5,066 nucleotides of DNA from an uncultured Clostridia bacterium (GCA_946186725.1 CAMHOI010000080.1:1-5066); one strand, 5' to 3'. Shown: positions 1 through 5,058, counted from the first letter of the stretch. The notes: generated by a model from the sequence alone, not told the origin. A program made the numbers and translations.

Positions 1-87
1 CAGTTCGACGGTGAGAAGTATTCCGTCCGCATCCCCGAGGCCCTGCGCCCCTACATGGGCGGCAAGGCGCTCATCACCGAGGACTGA
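1..87 (+). CDS. serS: Seryl-tRNA synthetase, C-terminal end (partial)
   Basis: Only the last 28 codons are in the window, in frame 1 and ending at TGA 85-87. The visible peptide contains IPEALRPYMGG, which matches the conserved end of bacterial seryl-tRNA synthetase (usual form: a V/I-P-E-x-L-x-P-Y-M/L-G-G stretch just before the C-terminus). This is the back of the class II catalytic domain. The enzyme charges tRNA-Ser with serine in the cytoplasm, using ATP. No catalytic motif is visible because the rest lies upstream of the window, so the call rests on this short tail. The next gene starts 5 bases after the stop, so the two are probably co-transcribed. Confidence 0.85.
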   Translation, partial: QFDGEKYSVRIPEALRPYMGGKALITED

Positions 88-92
88 GTTCG

Positions 93-395
93 ATGAAACG
101 AGTGCCGCTCAAGGTGCAGAAGATCCTGGTTTTTATCCCTATCGTGAATGTATCAATCTTGTTTATTTGGGTTTTCAATTTTGCTCGCACCTTCACAGAT
201 TGGTCGGTATTTGGCAAATCGCTGTTGCTGTTGCTTGGCTTTGTGGCGGCGGTTGGCTTCGTCGGGTATTTGGGCGCGACCTTCCTCCCGCAGGTGGTGT
301 ATGACGTTCTGTGGCGCCTTAATTTGTATTTGATCCCTTTTTCGCTGGGCTGGCTGTTGATCACCTACCAATCGCGCACGATCTTCCGGGACTGA
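93..395 (+). CDS. Small three-helix membrane protein, unknown function
   Basis: This is a 100-residue protein of a family I do not recognise with certainty. Three hydrophobic segments are clear: about residues 11-30, 43-61 and 74-92. A basic N-terminus (MKRVPLKVQK) and a short charged tail (RTIFRD) flank them. By the positive-inside rule the N-terminus is likely cytoplasmic. There is no signal peptidase site and no catalytic motif. The ATG lies 5 bases after the serS stop; the only plausible ribosome site is a weak GAGG at 79-82 inside the end of serS, so translation may be coupled. The stretch 121-180 is about 32% G+C, against about 65% in the serS tail, partly because of Phe/Ile/Leu/Val codons. 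The gene ends 8 bases before the terminator at 403-441. It reads as a real gene because it lies in operon position, has a coherent membrane topology, and fills the gap between serS and the terminator. Confidence 0.8.
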   Translation: MKRVPLKVQKILVFIPIVNVSILFIWVFNFARTFTDWSVFGKSLLLLLGFVAAVGFVGYLGATFLPQVVYDVLWRLNLYLIPFSLGWLLITYQSRTIFRD

Positions 396-402
396 CGTAA
401 AG

Positions 403-441
403 AAAAAACACCGGCTGAGGAAACCTCAGCCGGTGTTTTTT
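403..441. terminator. Bidirectional intrinsic terminator between convergent genes
   Basis: A perfect 18-bp inverted repeat (403-420 with 424-441) surrounds a 3-base AAA loop. The GC-rich core CACCGGCTGAGG / CCTCAGCCGGTG is flanked by six A on the left and six T on the right. It therefore works as hairpin plus U-tract on either strand. It ends the serS/membrane-protein transcript on + and the asnA transcript on -. It lies 8 bases after the + stop and 8 bases after the asnA stop. Confidence 0.95.
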
Positions 442-448
442 CTTCGTT

Positions 449-1456
449 TTACAGCAGCGGCACGCCCGCTTTTTCGCAGGCGGCGAGGGTGGCCTCGTCC
501 CAGATGCTGCACTGCACCTCGCCGATGTGGGCGCAGCCCAGCAGCAGCATGCACAGCCGCGACTGGCCGATGCCGCCCCCGATGGTCAGCGGCAGCTCGC
601 CCTCCAGCAGCATTTTGTGGAAGGGGAGCGTCTTGCGCTCCTCGCACCCGGCGAGCGCCAACTGCCGTGTCAGACTCTCCTCGTCCACGCGGATGCCCAT
701 GCTGGACACCTCAAAGGCGCGCCCCAGCACGTCGTTCCAGAAGAGGATGTCCCCGTTGAGCGCCCAGTCGTCGTAGTCGGGCGCGCGGCCGTCGTGCTTC
801 TGCCCCGAGCGGAGCGCGCCGCCGATCTGCATGATGAAGGCGGTCGGGTGCTCCCGCAGGAAGGCGTCCTCCCGCTCCTTCGGCGTCAGGCCGGGCCAGC
901 GGTCCTCCAGCTCCTGGGAGGTCACGAAGGCGACCTCGCGCGAGAGGTTGACGGGCAGCTGGGGCCACTTCGTCCGCAGGCGATTGTTGACGTCGCAGAT
1001 GACGTTGACGATCTGGCGCACCGTCTGCTTGAGGTAGTCGAGGGTGCGGTCCTCCCGGGTGATGATCTTCTCCCAGTCCCACTGATCGACGTAAACCGAG
1101 TGGATGTTGTCCAGCTCCTCGTCCCGGCGGATGGCGTTCATGTCGGTGTACAGCCCCGCGTGCATCTCAAAGTGATACCGCTTGAGCGCGAGCCGCTTCC
1201 ACTTGGCGAGGGAGTGTACCACCTGCGCCTCCTCCCCGACGGCGGGGATGTCGAAGGCGACGGGGCGCTCGACGCCGTTCAGGTCGTCGTTGAGGCCGGA
1301 GCCGCCCGACACGAAGAGGGGCGCCGACACCCTTTTCAGCTTGAGGATGTTGGCGAACTCGTCCTGAAAGGCCTCCTTGATGAAGCCGATGGCCTTCTGG
1401 GTGTCGTAGCTGTCCAGATGGGGGCGGTAGCCCTTCGGGATGACGATGGCGTTCAT
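449..1456 (-). CDS. asnA: Aspartate-ammonia ligase (asparagine synthetase A)
   Basis: AsnA makes asparagine from aspartate, ammonia and ATP, releasing AMP and PPi. It is a cytoplasmic enzyme with a class II aminoacyl-tRNA synthetase fold. The 335-residue length fits the family (about 330), and conserved blocks run in order: VVHSLAKWKR (79-88), HSVYVDQWDWE (119-129), RAPDYDDW (224-231), LNGDILFWN (233-241), VSSMGIRVD (250-258) and TIGGGIGQSR (291-300), the last being the class II motif 3-like ATP site. All look intact. The start ATG (1456-1454) has an AGGTG ribosome site six bases upstream (1463-1467). A strong promoter sits just upstream, giving a leader of about 33 bases, too short for an asparagine T-box. 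It uses free ammonia rather than glutamine, which suits an ammonia-rich anaerobic habitat (inference). It could also receive read-through from the LicD unit, since no terminator separates them. Confidence 0.97.
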   Translation of the reverse strand: MNAIVIPKGYRPHLDSYDTQKAIGFIKEAFQDEFANILKLKRVSAPLFVSGGSGLNDDLNGVERPVAFDIPAVGEEAQVVHSLAKWKRLALKRYHFEMHAGLYTDMNAIRRDEELDNIHSVYVDQWDWEKIITREDRTLDYLKQTVRQIVNVICDVNNRLRTKWPQLPVNLSREVAFVTSQELEDRWPGLTPKEREDAFLREHPTAFIMQIGGALRSGQKHDGRAPDYDDWALNGDILFWNDVLGRAFEVSSMGIRVDEESLTRQLALAGCEERKTLPFHKMLLEGELPLTIGGGIGQSRLCMLLLGCAHIGEVQCSIWDEATLAACEKAGVPLL

Positions 1457-1495
1457 GGGTCACACCTGCGCTTTTCCGAAAAATAGAATGTATGT

Positions 1496-1524
1496 ATTAT
1501 AGCACTTTACCGCAGCAAAGGCAA
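1496..1524 (-). promoter_or_regulatory. Housekeeping-type promoter for asnA
   Basis: On the - strand, -35 TTGCCT (1524-1519) and -10 TATAAT (1501-1496, perfect consensus) are separated by exactly 17 bases. The predicted start of transcription is near 1489, about 33 bases before the asnA ATG. The promoter lies wholly in the 76-base gap between the LicD-gene stop and asnA. Confidence 0.88.
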
Positions 1525-1532
1525 GGGAAAAA

Positions 1533-2360
1533 TCAGCCCTTTTCGCCTCTTTCCAGATCGAGGAAAACGATGTCGTGCTCGGGGATCCGCTTCCCGGGCG
1601 GGGGCGGGGTCATATAGTCCCCGAAGGCGAGGGTCAGGTAGTCGTCATACCCGGCCGGCAGAGGCATTCTTTCGCCCTCAAAATCCCGCCAGACCACCCC
1701 GGCGAAGGCCGACGAGGGGTACTCCTTTTGCATATAATGCGGCCCGGCGCACAGCTCGGTGATCCTCTCGCATCCGGCGATCGGGAAGCGGCTCATGCGT
1801 CGTTCCGCCCGCCGCCAGACGCGCTGACGCCGCGCGGGCGAGCGGACGAGCCCCAGCAGCGTCCGGCTGCCCAGCGCGATCAGCCGCCCGTGCTTTCGGG
1901 GGACGACCTCGGTCACGAAGAGGGAGAAGAGCATAGCGTTCCACTTCTGCCTGAGCCGCCGCCATCCCGTCGGACAGCCGTCCAGCGGGAAGATGTCCAG
2001 CGCGATCCCGTGGGGCATGGCGCGGTCCTTGGTCTGCTCCCGCAGGCAGGTGGTCTCGGTGTCCACCAGGGTGGTGAAGGCGTTGCCGTAGGAGCCCCCC
2101 TCGCCGGGGTGAAGGAGGGCGTACCTCTCGTGCCCTTCCCACTCCCGCGCCAGGCGCTCGTAGTCCTCGCGGGGCATGAAGACGTCGGCGTCGTCGTCCC
2201 AGGGCAGGAAGCCGCCCTCCCGCAGTGCGCCGATGCAGCACCCGCCGCAGAGCATGAAGGTCAGGCCCTTCTCCTCGCAATAATCGCGGAAAAAGACCAG
2301 CATCTCAAGCGTTTTCAGCTGCAGGCGGCGCAGCTCGCCCTCTTGGAATTCATAGGCCAT
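1533..2360 (-). CDS. LicD-family phosphotransferase-like protein
   Basis: This 275-residue protein has the hallmarks of the LicD family (nucleotidyltransferase fold). They are an N-terminal helix (LRRLQLKTLEML, 10-21), the GG pair at 39-40, then GALREGGFLPWDDDADV (44-60) with the acidic WDDD metal-binding cluster, PREDYE (63-68), LDIFPLDG (121-128), and a C-terminal FGDYMTPPP (246-254). Characterised relatives transfer phosphocholine or related phospho-alcohol groups from CDP-linked donors to surface glycans or teichoic acids. The donor and acceptor here cannot be read from the sequence, and no choline-uptake or CDP-choline gene is nearby, so I leave out a symbol. No signal peptide or membrane helix is evident; residues 155-195 are strongly basic and may lie on the membrane surface (inference). 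The ATG follows the dehydrogenase stop by 5 bases, and its GAGGT ribosome site lies inside the end of that gene, so the two are translationally coupled. Confidence 0.88.
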   Translation of the reverse strand: MAYEFQEGELRRLQLKTLEMLVFFRDYCEEKGLTFMLCGGCCIGALREGGFLPWDDDADVFMPREDYERLAREWEGHERYALLHPGEGGSYGNAFTTLVDTETTCLREQTKDRAMPHGIALDIFPLDGCPTGWRRLRQKWNAMLFSLFVTEVVPRKHGRLIALGSRTLLGLVRSPARRQRVWRRAERRMSRFPIAGCERITELCAGPHYMQKEYPSSAFAGVVWRDFEGERMPLPAGYDDYLTLAFGDYMTPPPPGKRIPEHDIVFLDLERGEKG

Positions 2361-2365
2361 ATCGC

Positions 2366-3328
2366 TTACCTCGGATGGTTGACGACGTGGACGGGCCTGC
2401 CCTCCTGAAACGCCGCCAGATTCTCCGCCACCATGGTCACCAGACGGCGGCGCGCCTCGATGGTCGCCCAGGCGGTGTGCGGGGTGAAGAGACAGTGGGG
2501 CGCGCCCAGCAGGGGATTGTCCTCCCGCATGGGCTCCTCGCGCACCACGTCGATCCCCGCGCCCGCGATGACGCCCCGCTCGAGCGCGTCGCGCAGATCC
2601 TCCTCCACCACCACGCCGCCGCGCGAGGTGTTGATGAGCAGGGCGGTCGGCTTCATCAGCGACAGCGTGCCGCGGTTGACGAGATCCCTCGTCCCCTCGT
2701 TGAGCGGGCAGTGGAGGGTCAGCACGTCGCTGCGGCGGAAGAGCTCCTCTCTGCCGACCAATTCATAGGGGCAGTCCTTGGGCGCCGTCCGGGTGTGGAC
2801 GAGGATCCTCATGCCGAAGGCGTCACCCAGCTTGGCCACGGTTCTGCCGATGGCACCGTAGCCGAAGACGCCCAGGGTTTTGCCCCGAATCTCGGTCATG
2901 GGCTGGGTCAGGTAGGTAAAGGCGGCGCTGCGGCACCATTCGCCCGAGTGGACGGTGCGGTCGTACGCGGGCAGGCTCGTCGCCCACGCCAGCAGGAAGG
3001 CGAACACCTGCTGCGCCACCGAATGGGTGGAATAGCCGGGCACGTTGCAGACCGTGACGCCCCGCTCGTCGGCGGCGGCCAGGTCGACGTTATTGTACCC
3101 CGTGGCGAAGAGACCGACATATTTCAGCCGGGGACAGGCCTCGATCAGGGCGCGGTCGACGACCGCCTTGTTGCAGATGAGCGCGTCGGCGCTTTCGGCC
3201 CTTGCGCGCAGCTCGGCGGGGGTCAAGAGGTCGCAGACCGTCGCCTCTCCCAGCGACAGGATGGGGGATAAATCGACGTCCTCCTTTTCCACCACCGTAC
3301 AGCGGTCCGCGATCAGGATGCGAAACAT
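2366..3328 (-). CDS. D-2-hydroxyacid dehydrogenase (glycerate dehydrogenase/hydroxypyruvate reductase-like)
   Basis: This 320-residue enzyme should reduce a 2-keto acid to the D-2-hydroxy acid, or the reverse, with NAD(P)H in the cytoplasm. Substrate-domain landmarks are LFATGYNNVDL (73-83) and VCNVPGYSTHSVAQ (93-106). The Rossmann domain has GYGAIG (156-161). The catalytic triad of the family is visible: Arg236 in INTSRGG, Glu265 in VVREEP, and His284 in FTPHTAWAT. The H-x-x-W-A form is typical of the glycerate dehydrogenase/hydroxypyruvate reductase branch rather than SerA, and there is no C-terminal ACT domain. After the second strand the usual NAD-selecting Asp is replaced (VHTRT, Thr179-Arg180), which permits NADPH use (inference). 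The ATG at 3328 is chosen because AAGGAGG lies upstream. The in-frame ATG at 3349 precedes that site, and the one at 3379 lies upstream of the -10 element. First gene of a two-gene unit with the LicD protein; the exact substrate is not determinable. Confidence 0.93.
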   Translation of the reverse strand: MFRILIADRCTVVEKEDVDLSPILSLGEATVCDLLTPAELRARAESADALICNKAVVDRALIEACPRLKYVGLFATGYNNVDLAAADERGVTVCNVPGYSTHSVAQQVFAFLLAWATSLPAYDRTVHSGEWCRSAAFTYLTQPMTEIRGKTLGVFGYGAIGRTVAKLGDAFGMRILVHTRTAPKDCPYELVGREELFRRSDVLTLHCPLNEGTRDLVNRGTLSLMKPTALLINTSRGGVVVEEDLRDALERGVIAGAGIDVVREEPMREDNPLLGAPHCLFTPHTAWATIEARRRLVTMVAENLAAFQEGRPVHVVNHPR

Positions 3329-3338
3329 GGCTGCGCCC

Positions 3339-3345
3339 CCTCCTT
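3339..3345 (-). promoter_or_regulatory. Shine-Dalgarno site fixing the dehydrogenase start
   Basis: AAGGAGG reads on the - strand, 10 bases before ATG 3328 (followed by further G, so effective spacing may be shorter). It lies downstream of the alternative in-frame ATG at 3349, which makes 3328 the likely start. Confidence 0.8.
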
Positions 3346-3361
3346 GCATATGGATACTATA

Positions 3362-3390
3362 ACTATAATGCAAACGCACCCTTCTTGCAA
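3362..3390 (-). promoter_or_regulatory. Promoter of the dehydrogenase-LicD unit
   Basis: On the - strand, -35 TTGCAA (3390-3385) and -10 TATAGT (3367-3362) are 17 bases apart. Transcription should start near 3355, leaving a leader of about 27 bases that contains the AAGGAGG ribosome site. Most of the element, including its -35 box, lies within the inverted repeat at 3368-3402, so a bound regulator could block it. Confidence 0.82.
3364..3369 (+). promoter_or_regulatory. Possible divergent -10 box for the mini-lipoprotein
   Basis: A perfect TATAAT reads on the + strand and overlaps the opposite-strand -10 (3362-3367) by four bases. No good -35 exists at normal spacing: TTGCAT at 3344-3349 is only 14 bases away. 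It could still fire as part of a shared, bidirectional promoter. It is the best candidate for transcription of the ORF at 3463, with a leader of roughly 85-90 bases. Confidence 0.4.
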
Positions 3391-3402
3391 GCGTTTTTGC
3401 AT
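3368..3402. repeat. Imperfect inverted repeat over the divergent promoter (putative operator)
   Basis: ATGCAAACGC (3368-3377) is mirrored by GCGTTTTTGCAT (3391-3402), with a 2-base length difference between arms and a 13-base spacer that carries the -35 box of the dehydrogenase promoter. The small palindrome CTTGCAAG occupies 3384-3391. An octamer TTGCATAT also occurs twice in direct orientation, at 3344-3351 and 3397-3404. The placement over the promoter fits an operator, but no regulator gene is in the window and no known motif is recognised. Confidence 0.4.
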
Positions 3403-3408
3403 ATTCCC

Positions 3409-3437
3409 CGCCGAAAGGCGAACGCTAACCGTAGCGT
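3409..3437 (+). other. Two tandem small hairpins in the mini-lipoprotein leader
   Basis: CGCC-GAAA-GGCG (3409-3420) forms a 4-bp stem with a GNRA tetraloop. It is followed one base later by ACGCTA-ACCG-TAGCGT (3422-3437), a 6-bp stem with a 4-base loop. Neither is followed by a T-tract, so they are not terminators. They sit about 10 bases before the AAAAGGAGG ribosome site and could stabilise or tune the leader RNA. Both stems are short, so chance occurrence in GC-rich sequence is possible. Confidence 0.35.
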
Positions 3438-3462
3438 GACGATCCGAAAAGGAGGAAACGAC

Positions 3463-3582
3463 ATGAAAAGGACCTTACTGCTCGCTCTTCTGCTGACTTT
3501 CGCGCTGTCCGCCTGCACCGTGCCGCCTGACGCGGGCGCCCAAAAGGTCTCGCTGACGGTGGTCGGCGCGCCCGGCGCTTGA
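3463..3582 (+). CDS. 39-residue mini-lipoprotein, or N-terminal remnant of a larger lipoprotein
   Basis: The ATG is preceded by AAAAGGAGG (3447-3455) with a 7-base gap, one of the best ribosome sites in the window. The product begins with a textbook lipoprotein signal: MKR, a hydrophobic core (LLLALLLTFA, 5-14) and the lipobox LSAC, with the lipidated cysteine at residue 18. Mature protein would be just 22 residues (CTVPPDAGAQ, then a strand-like KVSLTVVGAPGA). It would be exported, lipidated and tethered to the outer face of the membrane. The ending resembles the point where a longer lipoprotein would begin its first folded strand, so this may be a gene cut short. The stop TGA (3580-3582) lies inside the -35 box of the next promoter, and reading on past it gives no lipoprotein-like sequence. 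Function unknown; the export signal is clear, but whether the gene is intact is not. Confidence 0.65.
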   Translation: MKRTLLLALLLTFALSACTVPPDAGAQKVSLTVVGAPGA

Positions 3583-3612
3583 CTTGACGCCCCTTGTCGG
3601 GTACAATATAAA
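3579..3612 (+). promoter_or_regulatory. Strong double-register promoter for the hydrolase-dut operon
   Basis: Two near-consensus promoters overlap with a 5-base shift. The first is TTGACT (3579-3584), 17 bases, TACAAT (3602-3607). The second is TTGACG (3584-3589), 17 bases, TATAAA (3607-3612). The doubling arises from TTGACTTGAC at the -35 position and TACAATATAAA at the -10. Transcription should start about 3614-3620, roughly 25 bases before the hydrolase ATG. The -35 overlaps the stop codon of the mini-lipoprotein ORF. Confidence 0.88.
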
Positions 3613-3626
3613 AAGAGATACAGACC

Positions 3627-3634
3627 GGGGGAGG
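3627..3634 (+). promoter_or_regulatory. Shine-Dalgarno site fixing the hydrolase start
   Basis: GGGGGAGG lies 7 bases before ATG 3642 but only 4 bases before the adjacent in-frame GTG at 3639. The spacing favours the ATG. Confidence 0.75.
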
Positions 3635-3641
3635 CGTTGTG

Positions 3642-4601
3642 ATGGAATACGTACTTGGGATCGGGATCCCGCTTGCCGTGCTGATCTTGCTCTGCGTGGC
3701 GCTCGCGCTCATCCTGCGGCGTTTCTACGGCATCGCGTTCCTGCGCGCGCCCGAAAAGCAGCTGGACATCAATATGCTCGGCGCGCCCTGGACGGTCTAT
3801 CTGGATCAGATCCGTTCCGGCATGGAATGGTTGGACGCCCACACCGACGAGCGGGTGGAGATCACCTCTTTCGACGGGCTCAAGCTGTGCGCGAGCATCG
3901 TTTTGTGCGAGAACGCGCGCGGCACCGCGCTGCTCTGCCACGGCTACCGCTCCCGGGGCTGCCTCGATTTCAGCTGCTCGATGAGCTTTTATCACGATCT
4001 CGGCTTCAATCTCGTCATCATCGACGAGCGCGCCTGCGGCCAAAGCGAAGGGGACACCATCACCTTCGGGCTCAAGGAGAGACAGGATGTGCTCTCCTGG
4101 CTGGGCTTCATTCGCGAGCGCTTCGGCGAACAGGAGCCCGTCCTGCTGGGCGGCGTTTCGATGGGCTGCGCCACCGTGCTGATGTCGCTCGGGCTCGATC
4201 TGCCCGACAACGTCAAGGGCGCCATTGCCGACTGCGGCTACACTTCGCCCTGGGCCCAGCTTTCCCACAACCTGCGCCAGGAGTATCATCTGCCGCCCTT
4301 CCCCATGATGCACCTGATCAACGTCATCTTCCGCCGGCGCACCGGCTGCGACCTGCGGGAAGGGGACACCGTCAAGGCCCTCAGGGCCAACGGCGGCCGC
4401 ACTCCCGTCTTCTTTATCCACGGCGGCGCGGACGATTTCGTCCCCACCGACTTTACCCGTGAGAATTATGCCGCCTGTACCGCCGACAAGGATCTGCTCA
4501 TCGTCCCCGGCGCCGGTCACGCCGTCAGCTACCTCGTGGACGGCGAGGCCTACCGCGAGAAGTCGGTCGCGTTCCTCGACAAGCACTTTCCGAAAGGATA
4601 A
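3642..4601 (+). CDS. Membrane-anchored alpha/beta hydrolase (YqkD-like)
   Basis: This 319-residue serine hydrolase has one N-terminal membrane helix (about residues 5-25) followed by RR, then an alpha/beta-hydrolase domain. Motifs in order: HGY (100-102, oxyanion region), DERACGQSEGD (128-138), the nucleophile elbow GVSMG (171-175, Ser173), HGGADDFVP (260-268, acid Asp264) and GAGH (290-293, His293). The triad is complete. This layout resembles the YqkD-type hydrolases of Bacillota, whose substrates are mostly unknown. The acidic, short N-terminus and the RR after the helix suggest N-out/C-in topology, so the catalytic domain would face the cytoplasm; eleven cysteines agree with a reducing compartment (inference). 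First gene of its operon, with a strong promoter at 3579-3612. The dut start codon follows 9 bases after its stop. Esterase, thioesterase or lipase activity are all possible. Confidence 0.9.
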   Translation: MEYVLGIGIPLAVLILLCVALALILRRFYGIAFLRAPEKQLDINMLGAPWTVYLDQIRSGMEWLDAHTDERVEITSFDGLKLCASIVLCENARGTALLCHGYRSRGCLDFSCSMSFYHDLGFNLVIIDERACGQSEGDTITFGLKERQDVLSWLGFIRERFGEQEPVLLGGVSMGCATVLMSLGLDLPDNVKGAIADCGYTSPWAQLSHNLRQEYHLPPFPMMHLINVIFRRRTGCDLREGDTVKALRANGGRTPVFFIHGGADDFVPTDFTRENYAACTADKDLLIVPGAGHAVSYLVDGEAYREKSVAFLDKHFPKG

Positions 4602-4610
4602 GGTGATCCC

Positions 4611-5057
4611 ATGGACAGAACCGTCATCCGATTCCGAAAGCTCGATCCCCGCGCCGAAGCTCCGAGCTACGGGTCCGAGTGGGCGGCGGGCGCCGACCTG
4701 CGCGCCGTCCTGGACGCGCCTGTGACCCTCCAGCCGGGCCAGACGGCCTTCTTCGCCACCGGCCTGGCCGTAGAGATCCCCCACGGTTTCGTGGGGCTGA
4801 TCTACGCGCGCAGCGGTCTGGCCTGCAAGAAAGGGCTGGCCCCCGCCAACAAGGTCGGTGTCATCGACGCCGACTACCGCGGCGAGATCAAGGTCGCCCT
4901 ACATAACCATTCCCAACAGCCGCAGACCGTCGAGCCGGGCGAGCGCATTGCCCAGATGGTCGTGACCCCATTCCTGCCCGCCGTCTATGAGGAGGCCGAC
5001 GCCCTCTCCGACACCGAGCGCGGCGAGGGCGGCTTCGGCTCGACCGGGAAGGTGTGA
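4611..5057 (+). CDS. dut: Deoxyuridine 5'-triphosphate nucleotidohydrolase (dUTPase)
   Basis: dUTPase splits dUTP to dUMP and PPi. This keeps uracil out of DNA and supplies dUMP for thymidylate synthesis. The 148-residue length is normal for the homotrimeric family, and all five motifs are present: AGADLRA (26-32, motif 1), ARSGLACKKGL (66-76, motif 2), GVIDADYRGEI (83-93, motif 3, with catalytic Asp86), GERIAQMVV (110-118, motif 4) and RGEGGFGSTG (137-146, motif 5, the flexible C-terminal lid). Motif 2 has RSG where many members have RSS, a common variant. The start ATG has an AAGGTG-like site just upstream (4600-4605), overlapping the hydrolase stop. Part of the hydrolase operon; the next ORF starts 1 base after its stop codon. 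Cytoplasmic, Mg-dependent by family. Confidence 0.97.
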   Translation: MDRTVIRFRKLDPRAEAPSYGSEWAAGADLRAVLDAPVTLQPGQTAFFATGLAVEIPHGFVGLIYARSGLACKKGLAPANKVGVIDADYRGEIKVALHNHSQQPQTVEPGERIAQMVVTPFLPAVYEEADALSDTERGEGGFGSTGKV

Positions 5058-5058
5058 C

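Noticed and set aside
527..1486. A 319-codon + strand open frame opposite asnA
   Set aside because: It has no recognisable motif and lies antisense to an intact asnA. The same reasoning removes the long + strand frames at 1575-2408 and 2375-3271 opposite the LicD and dehydrogenase genes.
1523..1541. Weak hairpin (AAGGG / CCCTT) at the end of the LicD gene as a terminator
   Set aside because: The stem is only 5 bp with a 9-base loop and no following T-tract on the - strand, and it overlaps the stop codon and the asnA -35 box.
3329..3379. A longer N-terminus for the dehydrogenase starting at ATG 3379 or 3349
   Set aside because: ATG 3379 lies upstream of the -10 box, so it would not be transcribed. 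ATG 3349 lies before the AAGGAGG site instead of after it. Family alignment begins naturally at MFRILIADR from ATG 3328.
3574..3591. GGCG / CGCC pairing at the end of the mini-lipoprotein ORF as a terminator
   Set aside because: It has just 4 bp and a 10-base loop with no T-tract, and it coincides with a strong promoter.
3639..3641. GTG at 3639 as the hydrolase start
   Set aside because: It is in frame and adds one residue, but it sits only 4 bases from the Shine-Dalgarno site, against 7 for the ATG at 3642.
3363..4784. A 473-codon open frame on the - strand, longer than any called gene
   Set aside because: It runs antisense through the hydrolase and dut, both of which have complete catalytic motifs on the + strand. 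Its product is low-complexity (rich in Gly, Ala, Glu, Val) with no recognisable motif. Such frames are expected opposite GC-rich genes.
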